Shown: in pieces, positions 26,432 to 35,027 of the stretch
Layout: the number at the start of each line of letters is the position of its first letter
Position numbering within the stretch: the first letter of the stretch is position 1
Source: Flavobacterium sp.
GTDB lineage: Bacteria > Bacteroidota > Bacteroidia > Flavobacteriales > Flavobacteriaceae
DNA: 64,000 nt
Reading direction: 5' to 3'
NCBI GenBank assembly: GCA_016787805.1
Contig: JAEUTY010000021.1
Location: 1 to 64,000, forward strand
The notes under the pieces: generated by a model
Databases searched by the model: none
What the model saw: the letters and a program-made list of their open reading frames with translations, nothing else
Told to the model about the DNA's origin: nothing
Made by a program: the position numbers and the translations under genes

Positions 26432-26461
26432 AAAAAGCTGCTCATCACTGGGCAGCTTTTT
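26432..26461 (-). terminator. Terminator of rny, probably bidirectional
   Basis: AAAAAGCTGC (26432-26441) and GCAGCTTTTT (26452-26461) form a 10-bp stem with T runs on both strands, 22 bp after the rny stop. Confidence 0.85.
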
Positions 26462-26482
26462 GATTTTATAAACAATTGTTTC

Positions 26483-28045
26483 TTACTTGGCAATATTTAC
26501 GGCTCTAGTTTCACGGATTACCGTAATTTTAACCTGACCTGGATACGTCATTTCAGTTTGGATTTTTTGAGAAATTTCAAACGATAAGTTCGATGCCATT
26601 TCATCTGAAACTTTTTCGCTTTCAACAATCACACGCAATTCTCTACCAGCTTGAATAGCATAAGCATTCTTCACACCATTAAATCCAAAGGCAATATCTT
26701 CAAGGTCTTTCAATCGTTGAATGTAAGAATCTAGTACTTGTCTTCTTGCTCCTGGTCTTGCTCCCGAAATGGCATCACAAACCTGAATAATTGGAGAAAT
26801 CAAATACTTCATCTCAACTTCGTCGTGGTGAGCACCGATGGCGTTACAAACTTCTTCTTTTTCGCCGTACTTTTCTGCCCATTGCATTCCTAATAATGCG
26901 TGAGGTAAATCACTCTCTGTATCAGGCACTTTTCCAATATCGTGAAGTAAACCAGCGCGTTTGGCCAATTTTACGTTCAATCCCAATTCAGCAGCCATAA
27001 TTCCACATAACTTGGCAACTTCTCTTGAATGTTGTAACAAGTTTTGTCCGTAAGAAGAACGGTATTTCATTCGACCTACAATCTTAATCAATTCGGGATG
27101 TAAACCGTGAATTCCTAAATCAATTACAGTACGTTTTCCTACTTCAATAATCTCGTCGTCAATTTGTTTGGTAGTTTTGGCAACCACTTCTTCAATTCGA
27201 GCTGGGTGAATACGACCGTCGGTAACTAATTTGTGCAATGACAAACGTGCAATTTCTCTTCGAACAGGGTCAAAACAAGAAAGAATAATGGCTTCTGGTG
27301 TGTCGTCAACAATAATTTCAACTCCAGTAGCGGCTTCTAAAGCACGAATATTACGTCCTTCACGACCAATAATTCTACCTTTCACGTCATCAGACTCTAT
27401 GTTGAATACCGAAACACAATTCTCAACCGCTTCTTCAGTACCCACACGTTGAATAGTGTTGATGATTACTTTTTTAGCTTCTTGTTGTGCCGTAAGTTTA
27501 GCTTCTTCTAAAGTCTCTTGAACATAAGCCATTGCTTTGGTTTTGGCTTCAGCTTTAAGACTTTCTACCAATTGTTCTTTAGCATCTTCAGCAGATAAAC
27601 CCGAAATCACTTCCAATTGTTCTACTTGGCTTTTGTGTAGTTTTTCAAGTTCTTGTTGTTTCTTGTCTAAATAATCAATTTTCGACTCGTATTCTTTAGT
27701 TTTAGCTTCAAAATCGTCATTAACTTTCTTTGCTTTAGCTAATTCACTTGAAACCTGAGATTCTTTGTCTCTAGTTCGTTTTTCAGCTTCAGCAATTTTT
27801 TTATCCTTGTTTAAAATTTCTTTTTCGTGTTCTGATTTTAATTCTAGAAATTTTTCTTTTGCTTGAAGCAATTTGTCTTTTTTGATGTTTTCTCCTTCTA
27901 AATTGGCGTCTTTTAAAATGGAAGCGGCTTCTTTTTTAGCGTTTTTGATTAGAGTAGAAACGTTGTTCTTTTCCAAATATTTCGCTATTCCAAATCCAAC
28001 TCCAACACCAACTGCAATTCCAATAATTATACTTAATATATCCAT
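26483..28045 (-). CDS. rny: Ribonuclease Y
   Basis: 520 residues, the typical length. N-terminal membrane anchor (about 4-22), a long charged coiled coil (about 25-185), KH domain with [19 protein letters not shown] and VDDTPE, and HD domain with [10 protein letters not shown] and LLHDIGK (metal ligands H and HD). RNase Y is a membrane-bound endoribonuclease that starts mRNA decay. It lies downstream of zapA and the 6S-type RNA on the same strand. Confidence 0.96.
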   Translation of the reverse strand: MDILSIIIGIAVGVGVGFGIAKYLEKNNVSTLIKNAKKEAASILKDANLEGENIKKDKLLQAKEKFLELKSEHEKEILNKDKKIAEAEKRTRDKESQVSSELAKAKKVNDDFEAKTKEYESKIDYLDKKQQELEKLHKSQVEQLEVISGLSAEDAKEQLVESLKAEAKTKAMAYVQETLEEAKLTAQQEAKKVIINTIQRVGTEEAVENCVSVFNIESDDVKGRIIGREGRNIRALEAATGVEIIVDDTPEAIILSCFDPVRREIARLSLHKLVTDGRIHPARIEEVVAKTTKQIDDEIIEVGKRTVIDLGIHGLHPELIKIVGRMKYRSSYGQNLLQHSREVAKLCGIMAAELGLNVKLAKRAGLLHDIGKVPDTESDLPHALLGMQWAEKYGEKEEVCNAIGAHHDEVEMKYLISPIIQVCDAISGARPGARRQVLDSYIQRLKDLEDIAFGFNGVKNAYAIQAGRELRVIVESEKVSDEMASNLSFEISQKIQTEMTYPGQVKITVIRETRAVNIAK

Positions 28046-28064
28046 AGTGTGTAAAAAAAATTAT

Positions 28065-28226
28065 AAAAAAACCTACATTAATTGCTTGTATAAACTCGTA
28101 AGGACAAGTTTTGAGTTAACTCACTGTTCAAGTTTCCCACCTTGGCGGGCATACTATAGTAGCGACGATTCACTCATTTTAATTTGTTAGTGTTGAGTTT
28201 ACCAAAAATGAACTAATGTAGGCAGT
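28065..28226 (-). ncRNA. ssrS: 6S-type RNA (6S-Flavo candidate)
   Basis: About 160 nt directly downstream of zapA, the place of the 6S RNA gene in many bacteria. The ends pair: CCTACATTA (28072-28080) with TAATGTAGG (28214-28222), closing a long rod. Inside, TAAACTC (28091-28097) pairs with GAGTTTA (28195-28201), an open centre follows, and a CCCGCC...GGTGGG apical stem lies near 28135-28150. Seven T follow the closing stem on the minus strand (28065-28071), giving a terminated 3' end. 6S RNA mimics an open promoter and sequesters sigma-loaded RNA polymerase. Assignment rests on position and fold, not on a covariance search. Confidence 0.7.
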
Positions 28227-28254
28227 ATTTTTAGTTATGTAAAGAACGTGTGTA

Positions 28255-28548
28255 TTATTTTGAAAGATATTGCTCTAATAAATTATTCATTTTCGTCAAC
28301 CTTTCTAGAGTTTCCGTACCATCCATCGAATTATTGATTTGCTTTTGTTCTACTTGAGCGGCAAATTGCAAGGCACACATGGCCAAAACGTCTTGTTTGT
28401 CGCGAACAGCATAATTCTCTTCGTATTGCTTAATCATAGTATCAATTTTTTTTGAAGCACTTCTCAATCCTTCTTCCTGCGCAACGTCTACCGTTAACGG
28501 ATAAACTCTGTCAGCAATTGATATTTTTATTTTAAGCTTTTCACTCAT
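28255..28548 (-). CDS. zapA: Cell division protein ZapA
   Basis: 97 residues. N-terminal beta-hairpin (LKIKISIADRVYPLTV), the conserved E..LR.A...ID helix and ALQFAAQVEQ followed by a C-terminal coiled coil match ZapA, which stabilises FtsZ protofilament bundles at the division ring. It starts 3 bp after the stop of the upstream coiled-coil gene and is followed by the 6S-type RNA. Confidence 0.9.
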   Translation of the reverse strand: MSEKLKIKISIADRVYPLTVDVAQEEGLRSASKKIDTMIKQYEENYAVRDKQDVLAMCALQFAAQVEQKQINNSMDGTETLERLTKMNNLLEQYLSK

Positions 28549-28551
28549 GGT

Positions 28552-28842
28552 TTAATCTGACAACTGTGCTATGCAATAATCAATTTCTCGAATTAATGAA
28601 TTTATTTTAAGCTTTGTATCTCGTTTGTAATCTTCACTGCCAAGCAATGAATTGGTTAATTTGAGCGATTCGTATTCTTTTTTTAGCGTCTCAACAGCTT
28701 TCAATTGGTTTTGATACGCGATCGTACTTTTGTTTAACTCTGCTTCTAAAATCTTGTTTTTTTCTTCTAAACTGACAATTTTGTTTAAAAGCGAACCGAT
28801 TTTACTTTCAAGAGAATCAATTATTTGTACAATTTCACTCAT
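28552..28842 (-). CDS. Short coiled-coil protein upstream of zapA
   Basis: 96 residues, almost entirely heptad-patterned helix (IIDSLESKIGSLLNKIVSLEEKN..., LKAVETLKKEYESLKL). No signal or membrane segment. It is translationally adjacent to zapA (3-bp gap) and shares its promoter at 28871-28901. Size, composition and context suggest a ZapB-like division partner, but sequence similarity to ZapB is not evident, so this is inference. Confidence 0.75.
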   Translation of the reverse strand: MSEIVQIIDSLESKIGSLLNKIVSLEEKNKILEAELNKSTIAYQNQLKAVETLKKEYESLKLTNSLLGSEDYKRDTKLKINSLIREIDYCIAQLSD

Positions 28843-28870
28843 TTATAATCTTCTTCATTACTTTATCTTA

Positions 28871-28901
28871 CAAATTTATAATTCCTAATCTATTAAAGCA
28901 A
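28871..28901 (-). promoter_or_regulatory. Promoter of the coiled-coil/zapA operon
   Basis: Sense (minus) strand TTG (28899-28901), 20 bp, TAAATTTG (28871-28878), 28 bp before the start at 28842. Confidence 0.7.
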
Positions 28902-29030
28902 TTTTTTAGCAAAAAAAATCAATTTTTAACGCTTTTATTTCTAATCTTCTGTTAAGCAAATAATTACCAAGCTTGTATTATTTTTTTTAACGATAAAGTT
29001 TTTATATTTTAGCAAAAACAGTTTTACATT

Positions 29031-30725
29031 ATGCGACTACTTGCCTTATTATTTTTTACAGTCTCTGTTTTCAGCCAAAAAAATTATCCTAAAGATTTTC
29101 GTGCTCCGCTCGATATACCCATGCAATTGTCGGGCAATTTTGGCGAATTGCGCCCCAATCACTTTCATGCGGGTTTTGATTTTAAAACCAATCAACGCGA
29201 AGGTCTCAATGTTTATGCGGTAGGAGATGGTTATGTTTCACGTATAAAAATTTCCACTTTTGGATACGGCAAAGCGATTTATATTACACATCCCAATGGT
29301 TTTACTACAGTTTACGGTCATCTACAAAAAGCGGTTGGCGACATCGAGGCAAAAATCAAGGAAACACAATACAAGGAAAATGCTTATGAGGTTGAACTGT
29401 TTTTAAAGCCAAATGAACTTACCGTAAAAAAAGGTGATATTATAGCAATTTCAGGTAACACAGGTGGTTCTGAAGGACCACATTTGCATTTTGAATTTCG
29501 CGATACCGCAACAGAAAAAGCAATTAATCCGCAGTTTTTCGGGTATGATGCTAGTCTTAAAGACACAAAGAAACCTGTTGTAAGTAATTTGGTTGTGTAT
29601 CCGATCGATTCTGAATCGGTTGCCAATAAATCAAAACGTCCTGTTAATTTAGGATTGTCCTTACAAAGTGACGGAACTTATATTTCTGAAAAAGTAGCAG
29701 CTTCAGGAAAAATTGGTTTCGGGATAACTGCAATCGATTTTGATGATGTTTCGTTTAACGGTAACGGAACTTATAAAGGAGAATTATCTGCTAATGGTAA
29801 AACCATTTTTGAATACCGTTTTGATGAAATGGCATTTGATGAAGGTAGATATATCAACGCTTTTATCGATTATTCACGTTATAAAAAACAAAAAAATAGA
29901 GTGCAAAAATTGTTTATGAAACAACCTTATGAATTGAGCAATATTTATCAAAAAACAGATAATGGAATTCTTGATATCACGCCCAATTATTCCCAATCAT
30001 TAAAAGTAGTTGTTTCCGATTTTAATGAAAATAAAACCATAATCAACATTCCTGTGGTTTATTCTGATCAAAAAAGCATCATTGCTTCTGATCTTCAGAC
30101 AACGCCTTATTTAGCGAAGTATAACCGCGATTTTATTTTTGAAAAAGACAATTTTACCGCTACTTTTTTGGCTGGTACATTCTATGACGATACGTATTTG
30201 AATTTAGAGGTTAAAAACCAAACGTTGTTTTTACACGAAGATGTAATTCCAGCTCATAAAGCTTTCTCGATTGCTTATGATGCGTCAAATGTGCCTGAAA
30301 ATCAACGCGAAAAATCATGTTTAGCTACTTTCAATGGTAATAAATGGAACTACATTGCAACAAAACGCAATGGAACTACGTTTACTGCTAGTACCAAAAC
30401 ATTAGGACAATTCAAATTGGTACAAGATTATATTGCGCCCAAAATTGCAATTGCCAAAAGCATTGAAGGAAAATGGATATCGGAGCAAAAAACAATTGTG
30501 GTAACTATTTCGGATGATTTTTCGGGAATAAAAAGTTACAATGGTTACCTTAACGGGAAATGGGTTTTGTTTGAATACGAATCCAAATTGAAACGATTAA
30601 CACACACTTTTGATGACGGAATGGTTGCCGAAGGTGAAAATATTTTAAAGATAGTGGTTACCGATAATGTTGGAAATTCTACTACCTTTGAAACTAAATT
30701 TTTTAGAAGTCAAAAAAATAAATAA
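29031..30725 (+). CDS. Secreted M23 family metallopeptidase
   Basis: 564 residues: signal peptide (1-15, VFSQ), then the LytM/M23 domain at the N-terminal side (about 30-185) with zinc ligands H46 and D50 (HFHAGFD) and the HLHFEF motif near 145, followed by a long C-terminal beta-rich region (about 190-564) without recognised family. M23 enzymes cleave peptidoglycan cross-links; placement of the peptidase domain before a large periplasmic region is usual for this Bacteroidota subgroup. The next gene starts 2 bp after its stop, so it is co-transcribed with a TonB-dependent receptor. Confidence 0.9.
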   Translation: MRLLALLFFTVSVFSQKNYPKDFRAPLDIPMQLSGNFGELRPNHFHAGFDFKTNQREGLNVYAVGDGYVSRIKISTFGYGKAIYITHPNGFTTVYGHLQKAVGDIEAKIKETQYKENAYEVELFLKPNELTVKKGDIIAISGNTGGSEGPHLHFEFRDTATEKAINPQFFGYDASLKDTKKPVVSNLVVYPIDSESVANKSKRPVNLGLSLQSDGTYISEKVAASGKIGFGITAIDFDDVSFNGNGTYKGELSANGKTIFEYRFDEMAFDEGRYINAFIDYSRYKKQKNRVQKLFMKQPYELSNIYQKTDNGILDITPNYSQSLKVVVSDFNENKTIINIPVVYSDQKSIIASDLQTTPYLAKYNRDFIFEKDNFTATFLAGTFYDDTYLNLEVKNQTLFLHEDVIPAHKAFSIAYDASNVPENQREKSCLATFNGNKWNYIATKRNGTTFTASTKTLGQFKLVQDYIAPKIAIAKSIEGKWISEQKTIVVTISDDFSGIKSYNGYLNGKWVLFEYESKLKRLTHTFDDGMVAEGENILKIVVTDNVGNSTTFETKFFRSQKNK

Positions 30726-30727
30726 CA

Positions 30728-33208
30728 TTGAAGACAAAACAAAAACTATTCGTAAGCCTATTTTTATTGTTAAGTGCTTTTTTATCCGCTCAAACAGCCA
30801 AAGTTGTAGGTGTCATTTCTGATGAAAATAATAATCCAGTGAACAATGCTAATATTAGTTGTCAGGGAAAAAGTGTAACATCCAATAAAGATGGTTCTTA
30901 CATCATTCAAGTACCTGCCAATACAAAGGTTACGATTGTGTTTTCTCATGTTTCTTTGAAAAAAAGTACTGTTTCAGTTGAATTAAAAGCAAATGAAATT
31001 TACGAATTGAACCCTGTTTTGAACTCTGAAGCAGAAGGTTTAGGCGAAGTTATCATTATCAATAACAAAAGAAGAGTACAGGGAATAACCGCATTGGAGC
31101 CTGAAACCATAAAAAAAATTCCAGGTTTAAATCCGGGTGTTGAAACTATTATCAAATTACTGGGAGGAACTGGAGGAAACGACGATTTGAGTTCTCAATA
31201 CACTGTTCGTGGAGGAAATTATGATGAAAATTTGGTGTATGTAAATGAGGTTGAAATTTACCGTCCGTTTTTAATACGATCTGGGCAACAAGAAGGGTTG
31301 AGTTTTACCAATTCGGATATGATTCAAAGCGTTGACTTTTCGGCTGGTGGTTTTCAAGCTAAATATGGCGATAAATTATCTTCAGTTTTAGATATTACGT
31401 ACCGAAAACCAACCCAATTTGGAGCCGCTTTTGAAGCTAGTTTCCTTGGCGGAAGCGCCACAGTGGATTTGGCATCCAAAAATAAAAAATGGTCAGCAAT
31501 AACAGGCGTTCGTTACCGTGATAATTCTCTTTTGGTTAATAGTAAAGAAACCGAAACCAATTTCCGTCCGACTTTTATCGACGTTCAAACGAATGTCAAT
31601 TTTTTGGTAAATAGTAGGTTGAATTTCAGTTTTTTGGGTAACATTTCGCAAAACAAATACAACTACCAGCCGTTGTCACGTCAGACAAATTTCGGAACCT
31701 TGAGCGATCCTATTGCATTGCAAATTTTTTATGAAGGACAAGAAAACGATAAATACAAAACACTCTTTGGCGCTTTAAAAACAGTTTTTAATGCAACCGA
31801 TAATAGCACTTACAAATTAATTACATCAGTTTACAATACCCAAGAACAAGAGTACTATGATATAGATGCAGCTTATTTTTTAGGAGAAGTTGACACCAAT
31901 ATTGGATCTGAAACTTTTGGCGACGTATCTTTTAGTCGAGGTATTGGTTCGCAACTTAATCACGCCCGAAACGATTTAGATGCTGTGATTTTCAACGCTG
32001 AAATCAAAGGAAATCACAATGCAAAAAAGAAATTTCAAATTGATTGGGGTGTAAAATATACGCATGAGAACATACGCGATAGAATTGTAGAATGGGAAGT
32101 CATTGATTCAACAGGATTTTCTATTAATCCACCTAACTTAGACGGTGTTGATTTGCCTATCAATGATCAACCTTACAATCCATATGTTGGGCCGTTAGTT
32201 CCATTTAAAAATGTAAGAGCGACCAATTTTGTAAATATCGATAGAATTTCAGGTTTTATTCAATCCAATACAAAAACGTATTTAGGTGAAAGTGAATTTT
32301 GGATAAACATTGGTGTGAGAGCTCACAATTGGTTGGTTTCGGGAGATAAAGTAGCTTCTTCAAAAAGTCAAACTGTTTTTTCACCTCGCGCCCAATTTTC
32401 GCTCAAGCCCAAATGGGAACGAAATGTTGTCTTTCGATTGTCTGCAGGAATGTACCATCAACCTCCGTTTTACCGGGAATTACGTGATGAAAATGGCGAA
32501 GTTCAACCCAATGTAAAAGCGCAACAATCGATTCATTTTGTGTTTGCTGGCGATTATAACTTTAAGATGTGGAAGCGACCATTCAAATTTGTAGCAGAAA
32601 CCTATTACAAATCGATGACTGATGTCAATACGTATACACTTGAAAATGTAAGAATCCGATATAGAGCCAATAATGAAGCAGAGGCTTATGCATACGGATT
32701 GGATATGCGCTTGAATGGTGAATTTGTGCCTGGCACCGAATCATGGTTTAGTTTTGGATATTTGAAAACGGAAGAAAATCAAAATAATAAAGGGTTTATT
32801 GCTCGCCCAACAGACCAACGATTGAAATTCGGAATCCTTTTTCAAGATTATATGCCCGTTTTACCAAGCATGAAATTGTATTTGAATTTGGTTTACAACA
32901 CAGGTTTACCTGGTGGCTCGCCATCGTATGCAGACGTGTACCAATACCAAACTCGTTTGCGCGATTATCGTAGAGCAGATGTTGGATTTTCGTATGTTTT
33001 TACCGAAAAAAACAAATTGAGACCTGATTCGCATTGGTTGAAAAAATTCGAAGATTTATCATTAGGATTTGAAATTTTCAACTTGTTTAACAACCAAAAC
33101 GCCATAACAAATACATGGGTTCGTGATGCGTATACTAAGAATCAATATGGAATTCCAAATTACATGACTACGCGAGTTTTTAACTTGAAATTGACAGCTA
33201 AATTGTAA
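30728..33208 (+). CDS. TonB-dependent receptor with carboxypeptidase-like N-terminal domain
   Basis: 826 residues. The start codon is TTG, 2 bp after the M23 stop; it places MKTKQKLFVSLFLLLS at the N-terminus, a good signal peptide (to about 21). A CarboxypepD_reg-like domain (about 22-100: VVGVISDENNNPVNNANISC) is followed by the plug (VRGGNYDENLVYVNEVEIY..., DFSAGGFQAKYGDKLSSVLDI, about 115-235) and a 22-strand-type barrel ending FNLKLTAKL. It imports a large or scarce substrate through the outer membrane using TonB energy; no SusD partner is present, so a polysaccharide is not favoured. Confidence 0.92.
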   Translation: MKTKQKLFVSLFLLLSAFLSAQTAKVVGVISDENNNPVNNANISCQGKSVTSNKDGSYIIQVPANTKVTIVFSHVSLKKSTVSVELKANEIYELNPVLNSEAEGLGEVIIINNKRRVQGITALEPETIKKIPGLNPGVETIIKLLGGTGGNDDLSSQYTVRGGNYDENLVYVNEVEIYRPFLIRSGQQEGLSFTNSDMIQSVDFSAGGFQAKYGDKLSSVLDITYRKPTQFGAAFEASFLGGSATVDLASKNKKWSAITGVRYRDNSLLVNSKETETNFRPTFIDVQTNVNFLVNSRLNFSFLGNISQNKYNYQPLSRQTNFGTLSDPIALQIFYEGQENDKYKTLFGALKTVFNATDNSTYKLITSVYNTQEQEYYDIDAAYFLGEVDTNIGSETFGDVSFSRGIGSQLNHARNDLDAVIFNAEIKGNHNAKKKFQIDWGVKYTHENIRDRIVEWEVIDSTGFSINPPNLDGVDLPINDQPYNPYVGPLVPFKNVRATNFVNIDRISGFIQSNTKTYLGESEFWINIGVRAHNWLVSGDKVASSKSQTVFSPRAQFSLKPKWERNVVFRLSAGMYHQPPFYRELRDENGEVQPNVKAQQSIHFVFAGDYNFKMWKRPFKFVAETYYKSMTDVNTYTLENVRIRYRANNEAEAYAYGLDMRLNGEFVPGTESWFSFGYLKTEENQNNKGFIARPTDQRLKFGILFQDYMPVLPSMKLYLNLVYNTGLPGGSPSYADVYQYQTRLRDYRRADVGFSYVFTEKNKLRPDSHWLKKFEDLSLGFEIFNLFNNQNAITNTWVRDAYTKNQYGIPNYMTTRVFNLKLTAKL

Positions 33209-33216
33209 TTATTTAG

Positions 33217-33224
33217 TACTTTTG
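33217..33224 (+). promoter_or_regulatory. -7 box of the EF-hand lipoprotein gene
   Basis: TACTTTTG, 15 bp before the ATG at 33240, with TTG at 33191-33193 about 23 bp upstream. Confidence 0.5.
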
Positions 33225-33239
33225 ATAAAATTCAAAGCA

Positions 33240-33959
33240 ATGAAAACCATTTCAAAATCGATATTCTATTTACTACTTTTTCTTTTTATTAGTTGTAAAG
33301 AAGAAGAGAAGGTAAAACCTAAAGTGAATTACGATACTAAAACTAAGGCTGAAAAGGCAAAACCTTCTGAAGTAAACACGCTTTTAGTAGCAGATTTACC
33401 TATTCAAATGGATGGGACTTCTGTTTTGATTCATCCAATAGGTGAGTTTAGTGTACGTGATTCTATATCGAGAGTTAAATATTCAGGAAGTGAACGAGAA
33501 AGTTTTGTGGTTTCCAATTATGGAGGCTATGAAATTACGGGTTATTTGAGTAATTTGAAATTTCAAGAAGTGGGTTCCGATTCACTGAAAGTATTGACCG
33601 ATAAGCCAATGATGATTGAACGTGTTACTTATTTAAAAACCCTAGCTGATAAAACCAAAAAACAGTTGTTAGTTTATGTTTTAGAAGATATGGACTCCAA
33701 TAAAGATGGTAAGTTGGATGGAAATGACATCAAAGATTTATACATCAGTACAATCAATGGATCTAATTTCACTAAACTTTCTGCCGAATTTCACGAACTT
33801 ATCGATTGGAGTTTAGTTGAATCTCAAAATCGATTGTACTTCAGAACTATCGAAGACACCAACAAAAATGGTGCTTTTGACAAAGATGATAAAGTGCATT
33901 ATCATTTCGTTGACTTACTTGCTAAAGAATTGAAAGTAGAAGAGTATCAGCCGCTTTAA
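33240..33959 (+). CDS. Lipoprotein with two EF-hand-like calcium loops
   Basis: 239 residues from the ATG at 33240; the TTG-initiated longer form adds six residues before a normal MKT start. The signal ends in a lipobox (LFISC) giving an acylated Cys near residue 19. Most of the protein is unrecognised beta-rich sequence; near residues 150-165 and 205-220 are DSNKDGKLDGND and DTNKNGAFDKDD, each with the spacing of an EF-hand loop. Probably attached to the outer or inner membrane facing the periplasm. Its stop overlaps that of the convergent DUF3667 gene by 4 bp. Confidence 0.75.
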   Translation: MKTISKSIFYLLLFLFISCKEEEKVKPKVNYDTKTKAEKAKPSEVNTLLVADLPIQMDGTSVLIHPIGEFSVRDSISRVKYSGSERESFVVSNYGGYEITGYLSNLKFQEVGSDSLKVLTDKPMMIERVTYLKTLADKTKKQLLVYVLEDMDSNKDGKLDGNDIKDLYISTINGSNFTKLSAEFHELIDWSLVESQNRLYFRTIEDTNKNGAFDKDDKVHYHFVDLLAKELKVEEYQPL

Positions 33960-34747
33960 CCAATAAATAGTTGTTTGTCTATATATCCAGCTTTTATCAA
34001 ATAAGCAAAAATTATTATTCCAATAAAAAATAACAGTAGTATAAAAACGGTAATGTTAAAGGCAAATAATAACATTCTTAATATTACACTTCCCAAATCT
34101 TGTTTTTTGTATAATTGAACTACAAGCCAAATAGTATATCCAATAGGAGGAATAATTGTTAAAAAGCTAAATAGAACTAAATAAGGACTTTCTCTTAAAA
34201 AATATTGTATTGGGAAAAGTAGTATGCCAATTATTAAACGCTGACTTGTTGCAAAACAATTGATAATGATGTTTTCAATATAGTTGTATCCAAATTTTTT
34301 AAAGGCTAACCAAGAACAGAAAGCATAAATTGGTAAAACAAACAATTCATAAAGTGCATAGTTTTTTGTCAAAAAATCGTAGATTTCTTTTCCTATTTTT
34401 TGTTGTCTTGCAACATCAGTATCTGGAGTTGGTTTATAAATAAAATCTTCAACAGGAAGAAAGTGCATCAATAAACCATTCAAACCTGCTAAAACAAATA
34501 GCAATAATATAGGTTTGTAATGTTGAACCCGTTTTCCTTCAATAAATTCTCTAACAGTATCCCCAGGGCGAATGAAAAGCTGTTTTGCAGTGTATAAAAA
34601 CCCTTTGTTGATGTGTAAAAAAGTATATTTTAACTCGTCTTGAATGTAATGCCAATCCAATCGAACGGTATTGGTTTTTTGGCCGCAATTGGAACAAAAG
34701 TTACCTTGAAATACGTGTTCGCAGTTTTTACAAAGTTGAGGTTGCAT
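33956..34747 (-). CDS. DUF3667 membrane protein with zinc ribbon
   Basis: 263 residues. N-terminal zinc-ribbon pair C-X2-C (LCKNCEHVF and CSNCGQK, residues 5-22), then the family hallmark HINKGFLYTAKQLFIRPGDTVREFIEGKRVQHYKPILLLFVLAGL, and about four to five membrane helices. DUF3667 proteins are found in Bacteroidota inner membranes; function is unknown. Confidence 0.9.
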   Translation of the reverse strand: MQPQLCKNCEHVFQGNFCSNCGQKTNTVRLDWHYIQDELKYTFLHINKGFLYTAKQLFIRPGDTVREFIEGKRVQHYKPILLLFVLAGLNGLLMHFLPVEDFIYKPTPDTDVARQQKIGKEIYDFLTKNYALYELFVLPIYAFCSWLAFKKFGYNYIENIIINCFATSQRLIIGILLFPIQYFLRESPYLVLFSFLTIIPPIGYTIWLVVQLYKKQDLGSVILRMLLFAFNITVFILLLFFIGIIIFAYLIKAGYIDKQLFIG

Positions 34748-34859
34748 AGGGATGTGTTAGTGTTTCCCAAAAATAAAAATTTAATTCAAATAGCATTTAA
34801 CAAAAAAGATTTTTTGTGCTATTAAAATTAATAGTTTTTCTGTTAAGCTAATTGATTGG

Positions 34860-35024
34860 TTAAATTTTTGGGAATTTAACCGAGTATTGACCAACAAAAT
34901 AAGCAATCAACATCCAAATAATAATGTATTTCGATGGTGTTTCAAAACCAAAAAAATGAGTTAATACTAAGTAAAATAGAGTAAAAACGATAAAAAACAA
35001 TGCGCCAAAATATTCTCTCTTCAT
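34860..35024 (-). CDS. Small 54-residue two-helix membrane protein
   Basis: A short frame starting at the ATG at 35024, 3 bp after the stop of the ABC exporter gene, and ending with TAA at 34860-34862. Two hydrophobic helices (about residues 5-26 with FGALFFIVFTLFYLVLTHFF, and 33-46 with YIIIWMLIAYFV) are joined by a short polar loop (FETPSK), and the end is basic. Tight spacing implies translation coupled to the exporter, so it may be an accessory subunit or simply an operon passenger. No family recognised. Confidence 0.7.
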   Translation of the reverse strand: MKREYFGALFFIVFTLFYLVLTHFFGFETPSKYIIIWMLIAYFVGQYSVKFPKI

Positions 35025-35027
35025 AAT

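Larger units (their letters stand above)
26069..26482. other. Intergenic region between xerD and rny
   Basis: 414 bp without a protein gene. It contains a candidate structured RNA ending in a T run (26241-26313) and the terminator of rny (26432-26461). The remainder is AT-rich without recognised features. Confidence 0.6.
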
